A stretch of DNA of 64,000 nucleotides, from positions 62,001-126,000 of the forward strand of contig CAJURZ010000003.1 of NCBI GenBank assembly GCA_910588905.1, written 5' to 3'. Below, piece after piece: positions 10,084-18,461 of this stretch. A program made the translations under genes and the position numbers. How positions within the stretch are numbered: position 1 is the first letter of the stretch; each line of letters starts with the position of its first letter. Below the pieces are notes generated by a model that saw nothing but the letters and a program-made list of their open reading frames with translations, was not told the DNA's origin and did not search any database. Source of the DNA: an uncultured Eggerthellaceae bacterium. Lineage in GTDB: Bacteria; Actinomycetota; Coriobacteriia; Coriobacteriales; Eggerthellaceae.

Positions 10084-11073
10084 ATGAATTGTCCCGATTG
10101 CGGCAATGAGGTAGACCAAACACGGTTGTTTTGTCCGGTGTGCGGAGCGCCGATAGTCGCAAGAATAGAAACAAAGCAAAAAACTACAGAAAGCAAGAAC
10201 GTAAAGACGGAACAAGATGTACCAGTCACTTCAATCGCGAAGCCTGCCAAATCGCTCATAATAGGTATTGCACTTTTCATCTGTGTAATAGCCATTGTAG
10301 CTGCAATTTTTTACGTAGTTAATATATTTACACGAGGCACTTCTATCGTTGATGGCAAACTTTTCGTTGATCAGGCTCTGCAGTCATATGTTCTTGAAAA
10401 CATCGACGCAAACGGTGACAGCTATTTGAATGATACCGAGAAGAATGCAGTAACAACTATTACTGGATTAGAAAATAGAGGTGTTAAATCTCTTAAAGGC
10501 ATCGAAGTGTTTGAGAATCTCACGACTTTAGATGTGCCAAACTCAGGAATAGAGGAATTGTGGCGTGCGCCCAACCATGGGTTCTTGGGGGCAGTAGAAG
10601 AATCAGAATCTTTACCGAACCTTACCACAATCAATCTTAGCGGAAATAATATTCGACAGTGTATATTGCCTTCTGATAGCTGCATTAATCTTAAATCGCT
10701 AGATGTGTCAAATTGCCAAGTGCAATCATTCTCTATTGATGATTTATCATTAAAATCGCTTGATTGCTCTAACAACGAAATAAGCAAAACTTTAAGCGTG
10801 CGTGCTGGTAGACTTGAATACCTTGATTGTTCTAATAACTGTTTAGAGAAGCTTGAATTCATTACAGGAGGCGGCTTTCTATCCGGTCCCGCAACTCCTG
10901 AGTCTCTAAAAACACTCTACTGCCAGAATAACAATCTGATTAAACTAGGTGAGAATTTTGATGAGCTAGGTGGATACAGCTTTTATTTAGATTATATTGA
11001 ATCTATCGATATCAGCAACAATCCTGGAATTCGAGTTAGCGAAGACGGGACTTTCATTGCATACGATGGCTAG
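10084..11073 (+). CDS. Zinc-ribbon, single-TM, leucine-rich repeat protein
   Basis: 329 residues. The start is set by RBS GAAAGGCAGG just before ATG. An N-terminal double-CxxC zinc ribbon (C3, C6, C17, C20) is followed by a polar linker, one membrane segment (about 57-80), a calcium-loop-like string DANGDSYLNDTE (about 105-116) and leucine-rich repeats (LTTLDVPNSGIEEL, LTTINLSGNNI, LKSLDVSNCQV, LKSLDCSNNEI, LEYLDCSNNCL). The LRR part probably faces outside. Low GC content and monocistronic context mark it as cargo. A binding role is likely, but no partner is indicated. Confidence 0.85.
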   Translation: MNCPDCGNEVDQTRLFCPVCGAPIVARIETKQKTTESKNVKTEQDVPVTSIAKPAKSLIIGIALFICVIAIVAAIFYVVNIFTRGTSIVDGKLFVDQALQSYVLENIDANGDSYLNDTEKNAVTTITGLENRGVKSLKGIEVFENLTTLDVPNSGIEELWRAPNHGFLGAVEESESLPNLTTINLSGNNIRQCILPSDSCINLKSLDVSNCQVQSFSIDDLSLKSLDCSNNEISKTLSVRAGRLEYLDCSNNCLEKLEFITGGGFLSGPATPESLKTLYCQNNNLIKLGENFDELGGYSFYLDYIESIDISNNPGIRVSEDGTFIAYDG

Positions 11074-11214
11074 AAAGCCATCTAACCATTATTGTAATGA
11101 GACTAAAGGCTCTAAAGCGCAGATAGTAAATGACATGGTTTTGAACATAGTTAGGCTTTAGCTCAACAATTGCTATCGTTTAGTGTGCAATATCTTGACT
11201 TACACTTCTGAGAA

Positions 11215-11967
11215 TTAAAGACCAAGTGGTTTTTGCGCTTTAATAAAAAGATAATCTGGAACATGCTTACATCTTGAAAGACTAATATCAGCATCGATAT
11301 AGCCATCGCTCGGGATTGGCTCAGCTATTTCTTTAATAATGAATCCTGTTTGTATTAATCCATTTATTATCTCTGAAAACGTGCGATGATATTTTTCAAA
11401 CCCATCTATTATCCAAAAAACTCTTCTAGGACCCGAATCCGGGTAATTCTTCAAAATGAAGGCGGTAATGTCATTATTTCCTTCCATAATCCAGTTTGCA
11501 GTCTGTTGTGGCGCAGTAAAAATTGGATGCTCTTGAGAAAACACAAAGATGCCGCCTGGTGATAAAAGATCCCAAACACATGAAATAAGCCTTTGATAAT
11601 CTGCAACATAATGCATGGCAAGGGAGCTCATAACGATATCAAATCTGCCTAATTCTGGACTAATCTTATTAAGCTGATTGAGGTCTGCTTTTCGGAATAA
11701 GATGCGATCATGATTGCATTCACGTTCAGCTATAGCGAGCATCCTGTCGGATAGGTCAATGCCTACAACATCCTTTGCGCCCATTTCAGCAACCCTTTTG
11801 CAGCTTGCACCTGCGCCACAACCGAGATCTAGAACCCTTCGATCCTTTACTTCTGGAAGCATGCCAAAAAGTGTGGGGATTTCGACCACTTCATTGGCAC
11901 TATAGGGATTACTTCGAATAGCAGCATAACCCTCAAAGAATTCTTCATTATCATAAATACTGGCCAT
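11215..11967 (-). CDS. Class I SAM-dependent methyltransferase
   Basis: 250 residues. The SAM-binding motif I is VLDLGCGAGASCKRVAEMGA, acidic motif II follows in VVGIDLSDRML, and FDIVMSSLAMHYVADY matches the UbiE/Methyltransf_11 type. It is the last gene of the leftward operon, 16 bp after trpF. The substrate is unknown; a small metabolite made by the operon is an inference. Confidence 0.9.
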   Translation of the reverse strand: MASIYDNEEFFEGYAAIRSNPYSANEVVEIPTLFGMLPEVKDRRVLDLGCGAGASCKRVAEMGAKDVVGIDLSDRMLAIAERECNHDRILFRKADLNQLNKISPELGRFDIVMSSLAMHYVADYQRLISCVWDLLSPGGIFVFSQEHPIFTAPQQTANWIMEGNNDITAFILKNYPDSGPRRVFWIIDGFEKYHRTFSEIINGLIQTGFIIKEIAEPIPSDGYIDADISLSRCKHVPDYLFIKAQKPLGL

Positions 11968-11983
11968 ATGGTTTCACCTACAT

Positions 11984-12628
11984 CTAAATTGCTAGTAGGG
12001 CATTTGCAACAAACGCTCTCGTTAGCAATATGTCCTTATTGCCGTTAACTTCAACGCCAGAATTAACATCAACTCCATATGGAGAGACTTTCTGAATAGC
12101 ATCTGCAATATTGAGTGGATTAAGACCGCCAGCGAGAATGACTGGAATGTGGGCGCTGTCCACAATGCGACGGCTTATGGACCAGTCATGTGTTTTTCCT
12201 GTTCCGCCTATTCGCTCATTTGTGACGGTGTCTAGTAGTAAGGCGTCACTGAAATTTTGGAATTCTGTCATAAGCTCAAGCGCGTTGTTTTCTGTTATTA
12301 CTGGGATAGTTTTTATCAGTTTAACTCCTGGCAAGCTTGCGCGAATTTGAACTAGAACATTGGGCTCGACGTAGTCATGAATCTGAATAGTTGTCACATT
12401 AATCTCTCGAGCAATATCAACTATTTCATTTGCATCTGTGAGATGTGTCACCATAGTTGATGAGACAAAAGGAGGCATATTGTATATTATTTTCTTCGCC
12501 GCTTCGACAGAGATGCCATCTTCTGCTTTATGTGTCAACCCAATAAGAAACCCAAGCGCATTAGCCCCTGCATCGATGGCGGTAATCGCATCTGATTCGT
12601 TTCTAATTCCGCATATCTTGACTTTCAT
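11984..12628 (-). CDS. trpF: Phosphoribosylanthranilate isomerase (TrpF)
   Basis: 214 residues, the usual length for TrpF. It catalyses the Amadori rearrangement of N-(5'-phosphoribosyl)anthranilate in tryptophan synthesis. The active-site Cys is in KICGIRN at the N-terminus, the catalytic Asp in LLDTVTNERIGGTGKTHDW, and the phosphate-binding ends in ILAGGLNP and GVDVNSGVE, so the enzyme looks intact. No other trp gene lies nearby. It sits in an AT-rich cargo operon with a cyclase-repeat membrane protein and an ECF-type transporter subunit, so a role in a specialised pathway or on an analogous substrate is possible. Confidence 0.92.
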   Translation of the reverse strand: MKVKICGIRNESDAITAIDAGANALGFLIGLTHKAEDGISVEAAKKIIYNMPPFVSSTMVTHLTDANEIVDIAREINVTTIQIHDYVEPNVLVQIRASLPGVKLIKTIPVITENNALELMTEFQNFSDALLLDTVTNERIGGTGKTHDWSISRRIVDSAHIPVILAGGLNPLNIADAIQKVSPYGVDVNSGVEVNGNKDILLTRAFVANALLAI

Positions 12629-12649
12629 CTTTTCCCCTGATTAGCTTGA

Positions 12650-13810
12650 TTAAACAATGAATTGATAGAGAGCGAGCACAAACCCGGTTATTATTCCGTA
12701 AACCCAGCCTATAGAATCAATCCATCCAACCTTGTCTTTGAAGAAAACGTTTTTGATTAATACAATCCATGGCAATCCGAGTAAGGCAGCGAATAGAATT
12801 GTACAGACACCCTTTACAGCTAGCGCAATATCAGCAGAAAGTGGAACAATCAAAGAAAAGAGCCATTGACCAACTAGTATTGTTAGAGCAGCTGTCATGA
12901 TAGTAAATATAATGCAAAACAAAACACCCATTGGTAGGTTAAAGGCAAATACTCTTTGTCCGAGCTTGAAGCAATACGTTGTCTCGTTACGCTTCAGTTC
13001 CCACCATTCGCAAACGATTCGTAGAAAATGCTTGGCTTTCACGTCTGACAGGCGCTCTCTTACAAGTTTTATAGTGACGATGGCGTTACATGTTGCCCAA
13101 GTGTAGTTATCTGCATCGGGCGAGCTACGCCAGCCTCCATAGTTATCATCTTGAAGAGAGGCCAGATAGTTTAACCCACTGATAACCATTTCACTTTGAT
13201 GATCAGCGAGTTTATTGCATACCAATCCGCGCAGCGCCCAAGCTGTGCTGAAATGACGGAATGTATAGCGTATACCATCGCGTCTACCGACTTCGGTGAA
13301 TACAGGCCAACCTCCAAATTCATCCTGCGATTTTGTAAGGTAGTTCAATGCACTTCGAAAAAGACGCTCGAATCTTGCATTATCTTCACAACTGCCGAGC
13401 GCGACAAGCGCATAGCCAGTACATCCACCGTTTGATTCAGATTGATATAAAATCTCATCATAAGTGAAGCCAGTTGATTTTTGATAAACATGATCTATCT
13501 CTTTTGTGGATAGATTACCCCAACCGCCATCACTATTCTGCGCTTTCTCCAACCAATTAGCAGCTTTTTCAATAGATTGCGCAATGCTTGTATTATCTGC
13601 AAAGGCACTTGATTCATTGAGCGCCCATAGAGCAAGTGAAGTTCGAGTTGTTGTTCCTTTCTGGTTTTCGTCGTCTGACCAACCACCATCATTTAACTGA
13701 CTTTCTAATAAATGAGTTACGCATGTGTTAATAGCTTCATCTAGTTTTTCAATTGTAAGTTGATTGGATAATGCTTGATGTCTGCGAATAGCTGTAAGCG
13801 CTATGAGCAC
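12650..13810 (-). pseudogene. Terpene-cyclase/prenyltransferase-repeat membrane protein, C-terminal part after amber codon
   Basis: 386 residues from GTG. QW-type repeats (LNDGGWSDDENQKGTT, NSDGGWGNLS, EFGGWPVF, NYGGWRSSPD) resemble the alpha-alpha toroid of squalene/hopene cyclase-like proteins, followed by a C-terminal block of about four membrane segments. It is in the same frame as the 92-codon piece upstream, separated only by TAG at 13811-13813. A GGAG lies five bases before the GTG, so re-initiation is possible. Either a nonsense-mutated gene (TGG to TAG would restore a DWSWVLIAL string) or two separately translated parts. Confidence 0.75.
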
Positions 13811-14089
13811 CTAACTCCAATCTATTGAAAGCTGTGCATGCTTTTGAGGATCAAGCAGCCATGCCTGTGCCGATTCTGCAATTATATCTTGCGTATCATC
13901 ATGCCAAAACTCAGGATATTCAAGCAATGCACGAATGACTTCTGCGGTATTTTGCTCATTGGGCCTAATAAACTGAACCCAAGCCCATCCATGTTCTTCT
14001 TCATCACGTATTCTGAGAAGCCACTCGATTGCTCTTTTTGTTTCTTCCTCATAAAACCTTTCGGGAGGGAGGTTTTCAAAACTAATCAT
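13811..14089 (-). pseudogene. N-terminal part of the same cyclase-repeat protein, ending at an in-frame TAG
   Basis: 92 residues with KRAIEWLLRIRDEEEHGWAW, which looks like the first repeat of the toroid. It overlaps the upstream S-component gene by 4 bp (ATGA-type coupling) and runs into TAG at 13811-13813, after which the frame continues unbroken for 386 codons. Joined, the product would be about 479 residues. Confidence 0.75.
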
Positions 14090-14667
14090 ATTGTCAGTTT
14101 CCTTATAACAAATGTCGCATCAAGATATTTTGAGGGAGTAAGATAGATTGCGGCAGCAACTACAATAAGCGTAACAATAGTATCAAGCATTTTGATGCTA
14201 GCTATTGACAGGAGTAATGCAAGGAACGGATTTATGCCATAACTCTCAAATAGATATAAAAGTTCCTGACCCCAATAATCAGAAGGTATGCCGCTATTTA
14301 CGATAGCTGTTGTTCCAAACGCAAGTAGCGTACTTAGCAAAAACAAAAGAACGAACAACTTCGCAAAAATACGCCAACTCATTTTCATAGGTTTTGGAGA
14401 AACCTTTGCAGCAATAAACGCAACCGTAAGGCTCACGATGAAAAATGCTAGGGAATTTTGTCCGTGAGTAACAACCGACCAGAATACATTATTTACTAAG
14501 CCAACTAGAAAGCCATACGGAAAACCAAGAATCATTGCAGCATATACTGTTCCCGCAGTATCTAGCCAAAGTGGTAGATTCAAATATCGTGCTGCTAAAG
14601 AACAGACAGCATTAATAATGACGGCAATACAACAAACTGTTATGGATCGCCGCCGCTCTGTAAACAT
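14086..14667 (-). CDS. ECF-transporter S-component-like membrane protein
   Basis: 193 residues with RBS GAGGAG before ATG. Five to six hydrophobic segments include the string LPLWLDTAGTVYAAMILGFPYGFLVG, abbreviated here as LWLDTAGTVYAA...GFLVG, typical of substrate-specific S components of energy-coupling-factor vitamin transporters. It is the first gene of the leftward operon. The energising EcfA/EcfT module is not in the window and would have to be shared from elsewhere. The substrate is not predictable. Confidence 0.75.
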   Translation of the reverse strand: MFTERRRSITVCCIAVIINAVCSLAARYLNLPLWLDTAGTVYAAMILGFPYGFLVGLVNNVFWSVVTHGQNSLAFFIVSLTVAFIAAKVSPKPMKMSWRIFAKLFVLLFLLSTLLAFGTTAIVNSGIPSDYWGQELLYLFESYGINPFLALLLSIASIKMLDTIVTLIVVAAAIYLTPSKYLDATFVIRKLTI

Positions 14668-14904
14668 TAACTCCTCGCTTCACAAATAACCGCAATATTT
14701 AGCCAAAAAGCAGCGACATAGAACTTCGCTCTCGTTACGTAATTATATAATGGCTAAACAAAGAAGTATCTCGATGAATTGCAATCACCGGTTAAGGGGT
14801 CTCATTGTCGTTTTTGATGTCATTGAGTTGATTTATCGTATCAGTTTGAATTGTTCTTTAAGGAGCGGTGAATAACAATACAGGGATAGAAAAAGGTAAG
14901 AACA
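14668..14904. promoter_or_regulatory. Divergent intergenic region between the two cargo operons
   Basis: 237 AT-rich bases separate the leftward metabolic operon from the eleven-gene rightward operon. A TATAAT box can be read on either strand within 14742-14751, but no convincing -35 box accompanies it on either side. The rightward operon starts with an AAAAGGT ribosome-binding site before ATG at 14905. Control elements must lie here, but I cannot assign them. Confidence 0.4.
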
Positions 14905-17900
14905 ATGACAAAGGAAAAGAACGGCGTATTATTTGAGTTAATCACGATTCCGGATCTATCGCTCACTAAATACTCCTCATTAGGAGGAGGAAATTCAGAA
15001 GAAATACTGGAGAAGCATAATGGCTTGTTAAGGCAATTTAGCAGAAAACCTAATTCAAGCCTTCATCTATTTTATGATTATGATCCGACAAGAGCTGATG
15101 GATCGCGATTGAAAATTTACCTTTTGGTACGTGAATATGGATTATCGTGTGGTGATGCTTTGGGAGATGCGCGAGAATTAGTAGAATCTTCTCCTATAGC
15201 GCCATTCTTTGAAGATCTTTTACCCATAATTCCGACGAACGATGAATCATTTGTACAAATAAAACGCGGCGAGCGTGCTGATTGTTCCGTATCTTTATCT
15301 CGCTTACAAAGAATTGTTTTTCAAAATAATCAGGAATCAGGCTTTTGTGTATGTTCAGCGCTTCTAAAAGCTACCAAATTCATCAATCCAACACCGCCTC
15401 ATCCAGAAGCAAAGAATGGCTATTATGTCCAGCCAGAATTTTCAGAAAGTGAAAAGAGCCGTTTGTTTTCCATGATGAAGCTCATGGAGGCATTAGGAAA
15501 CCGCGCATTATATCGAGTCGATTTGTACCCTTCTATGCATGCTGAAGAATTGCGCTCTGATTTGCCGTTAAGTATTATTCGAGAAAAGAAGGATAATTGT
15601 GGTCTTGGGAGAAACTACGAGCTTGAGAGCATCGAAAAGTCTTATGACAAGCTCTTGGAGAAGGTAGACGCATCTCCTCTATTTCATACAAATATCTTTG
15701 TGTTCTCTGATTCGAAAGAAACCGGTAGAGCAATCCTTGAAGCGGCATCATCCGAGGCGGTCAAGAAAGGTAGTTGTGATCTTGCGCATTTTGAAGGTTG
15801 TTTCGATTCGTTTACGTTCCTAAAAGAAGACTTGAACTTTGACAAAATACATGATGTCGACGGACGCTTTGTTGCAACACATCATCAAAATGTAGACAGG
15901 AATCCTGGTGTTTATATCATTGATAGCAAAGCGATAAGCTTCCGCCATTCCTACATCGCGACTGAGTTCACACTTGAGGAGGCATCTGCGTTTTTTAGAT
16001 TTCCTGTCCTTGAAGATGGTGAATTTATTCAACGAAGAAAAGAAACAGCACCTCTTCCATTTGATGTAAAAAGCAAGAATAAGCATGCATTATACCTTGG
16101 AAGAGACAATAATAATCAATCGGTCTTTTTCGATGAAAAGCTTTTGAAAAAGCATGCATTTATCTCGGGCGTTCCGGGCTCTGGAAAAACTGTCACTATG
16201 TGTCACATCGCTACATCATTGGCAAAAGACGGCATTCCGTTTACTGTTCTCGAACCGGCGAAAACCGAATACAGGGCTATTCTCAACAATGCATCCAGCG
16301 TTCAGAAAGTGCGCATTTTCTCTCCGGGAGCCAATACGCCATTTCCTCTTAGAATCAACCCGTTCGAAATGCCCATTGGCATCTCAGTTGGTCATCATAT
16401 TAATAGGCTATGTCAGGTATTCGAAGGAGCCTTTCCGCTGGAAGGCGCACTTCCTTTTTTATTGGATAGAGCTATTGAGTCCGTATATTCTCAAAATGGC
16501 TGGAACTCAAAAATGATTCGCCGCGGCGACGAGGATTTGGAATTTCCGACGCTGTCTATGCTTTATGACCAAATTCAAAGGGAATTAGAGAAGGAATCTT
16601 ACGATGGCGAAGTTGGTGGAAATCTAAAATCAGCAATCCATATGAGAATTGGTGGATTGCTTAGACGAGAGTTGGGTGACATCTTCGATGTGCCAGTTTC
16701 GACGATTGAGCCAAGTGAATGGCTTACCATGATGTCAATCGTTGAACTTGAATCACTCGGTTCAACGCAGTCAAATTTTCTTACGCTTTTGCTATGTGTG
16801 TTGATTAGAGAATCACTAATGGCAAACCCAAGCTATTCAGGTGATATCAGACATGTTCTCTTCATTGAAGAGGCACACAATCTTATTGGACCCGAGGCTA
16901 GTGTTGTTACAGGAGAGCATGCTGATCCAAAGCAAGCTGCAACTGCTTTCATAAGTGATATGCTGCGCGAAGTACGTGCTCTCGGAGAAGGCATAATTAT
17001 CGCAGATCAACTTCCTTCTGCTATTGCAGCTGAGGTTCTAAAAAATACCGGCTTGAAAATAAGCATGAGAATGACATCTGCTGACGATAGAGAGCTGCTG
17101 GGGTCAATGATGATGGCAAACCCTGCTCAATTGGAGAACATGGCAGTTGCTGATCCTGGAACGGCTTTGGTCATGTACGAAGGATTGCAAAGGCCGTTCT
17201 TCGTAAAAATGACGGAGTGGTTAAATGATCCGTTGTTTGACGATTACATTGAAGACAAAGAAGACCGAGAGAAGGCGAAAACTCCAAAACAAAATGACGA
17301 GCTTAGACAGCATATTCTGAAAAGCACCGAGAGCCTCGCAAATCGAAGTTGGTATTACAGACTAGGAGTAATTACCTTTTGGATAGATATCCAGTCTATA
17401 CGAACCAGAATAGAAGATATTTGTATGCGTGTTGATGAAGCGCTACACGCAATTGAGGAATTTAGAAAAAACAGCCTGACTAGCCATGCTAAAAATGAGG
17501 GCAACGCCGCGTTCCGTAACGCCAAAGCTGCTCTCAACAAAGAAAGTGCGGACATCAATGTGATTCTAAGGCAATACGGCTTTGACGATATGGACGACAT
17601 GCGCTTACGTTTAGAGTTGGCTCTTCAGAATTTGGATCTCAAAGCATTGAATTGGATTCCATTTTTGAACAAATACGGAAACAAGCTACCCACACCAAAT
17701 GATCTGCTGAAATACTGCCAAACTAATCGTGACATTGCACTTAAGAGTCTTGAATGGCAGATTGCTTACGCATATTTAGAAGTTTTGTATGCAGTCTGTT
17801 CCAGGCAATGTGATCCAAGGATGGGAGACGAATTAGAGAACGGTAAAGCAGCTTCAATCGTCAATAAAATCGGTATGCAACTTGTCGATTATGCGAATTA

Positions 17901-17943
17901 CCGATGGAACGATGCTGATTGGCTTCAATACAGAAATCTTTAG
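14905..17943 (+). CDS. HerA/VirB4-like ATPase of the unknown secretion/conflict operon
   Basis: 1012 residues. The N-terminal 400 residues have no recognised domain. The motor domain has Walker A GVPGSGKT (about 422-429), the string EPAKTEYRAIL shared by DUF87/HerA-like ATPases, Walker B HVLFIEEAHNL (about 650-660) and a downstream GEGIIIADQLPSAIAAEV segment. The C-terminal 200 residues are helical. This family forms hexameric pumps for DNA or protein. It is the first gene of the operon and precedes a helical small protein and a toxin-like nuclease, so it may handle their loading or transport (inference). No membrane segment is evident. Confidence 0.88.
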   Translation: MTKEKNGVLFELITIPDLSLTKYSSLGGGNSEEILEKHNGLLRQFSRKPNSSLHLFYDYDPTRADGSRLKIYLLVREYGLSCGDALGDARELVESSPIAPFFEDLLPIIPTNDESFVQIKRGERADCSVSLSRLQRIVFQNNQESGFCVCSALLKATKFINPTPPHPEAKNGYYVQPEFSESEKSRLFSMMKLMEALGNRALYRVDLYPSMHAEELRSDLPLSIIREKKDNCGLGRNYELESIEKSYDKLLEKVDASPLFHTNIFVFSDSKETGRAILEAASSEAVKKGSCDLAHFEGCFDSFTFLKEDLNFDKIHDVDGRFVATHHQNVDRNPGVYIIDSKAISFRHSYIATEFTLEEASAFFRFPVLEDGEFIQRRKETAPLPFDVKSKNKHALYLGRDNNNQSVFFDEKLLKKHAFISGVPGSGKTVTMCHIATSLAKDGIPFTVLEPAKTEYRAILNNASSVQKVRIFSPGANTPFPLRINPFEMPIGISVGHHINRLCQVFEGAFPLEGALPFLLDRAIESVYSQNGWNSKMIRRGDEDLEFPTLSMLYDQIQRELEKESYDGEVGGNLKSAIHMRIGGLLRRELGDIFDVPVSTIEPSEWLTMMSIVELESLGSTQSNFLTLLLCVLIRESLMANPSYSGDIRHVLFIEEAHNLIGPEASVVTGEHADPKQAATAFISDMLREVRALGEGIIIADQLPSAIAAEVLKNTGLKISMRMTSADDRELLGSMMMANPAQLENMAVADPGTALVMYEGLQRPFFVKMTEWLNDPLFDDYIEDKEDREKAKTPKQNDELRQHILKSTESLANRSWYYRLGVITFWIDIQSIRTRIEDICMRVDEALHAIEEFRKNSLTSHAKNEGNAAFRNAKAALNKESADINVILRQYGFDDMDDMRLRLELALQNLDLKALNWIPFLNKYGNKLPTPNDLLKYCQTNRDIALKSLEWQIAYAYLEVLYAVCSRQCDPRMGDELENGKAASIVNKIGMQLVDYANYRWNDADWLQYRNL

Positions 17944-17966
17944 AATTAGGCAGAGAGGTGATTTTT

Positions 17967-18449
17967 ATGGGAATGAGGATAGAAGGCATAAAGAAGGAAT
18001 CGCGTGATATGGCTCGTGAATTCTCTGATGTTAAGTCTCGCGCCAAAGAGGTGGCTGATGCTAGAAAAAGGACTCTGGAGAGGTTTTCAGCAATAACAAG
18101 TCTCGATGAGGACGTTCTAGAAGCTCTAGATGCTTCTGAGCATGCCGTAAAAAATGATGCAAAGCGCGATTTTATCGATAAAGCTGAAAGCCCGCTCTCT
18201 ACTATCGAGCGTCGAGCTGAGCATATTCAATCCGAGGTCAAAGAAAGCGTTAGCGAATCAGAGGATAATAGTCAAAAGTTAGAGTCTATCGCTTCGGAGA
18301 CAGAGTACGGGACAAGGGAGATACGCTCTGCTTCTTCTAAAGCAGAACAAATGGGTAAGGAGTATTCCTCCATAGGGGAAGGATTAACTCATGACAATGA
18401 ATCTGCCAAACAAGAGGTCGCTGATCGCAAGCGTGAAATTGAATCCTAA
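17967..18449 (+). CDS. Small helical coiled-coil protein upstream of the HNH toxin
   Basis: 160 residues; start MGMRIEGIKK is chosen for its AGAGAGGTG RBS. It is almost wholly helical and charged with heptad-like spacing, and has no Cys, no catalytic motif and no signal peptide. Size, helicity and position just before a coiled-coil toxin resemble the small helical partners that precede LXG-type effectors in type VII systems; sequence homology to those is not evident. Confidence 0.75.
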   Translation: MGMRIEGIKKESRDMAREFSDVKSRAKEVADARKRTLERFSAITSLDEDVLEALDASEHAVKNDAKRDFIDKAESPLSTIERRAEHIQSEVKESVSESEDNSQKLESIASETEYGTREIRSASSKAEQMGKEYSSIGEGLTHDNESAKQEVADRKREIES

Positions 18450-18461
18450 TGAGGACAAGGA

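Noticed and set aside
14742..14751. Promoter for the eleven-gene operon
   Set aside because: A TATAAT is present on both strands, but without a -35 box at proper spacing it was not assigned to either operon.
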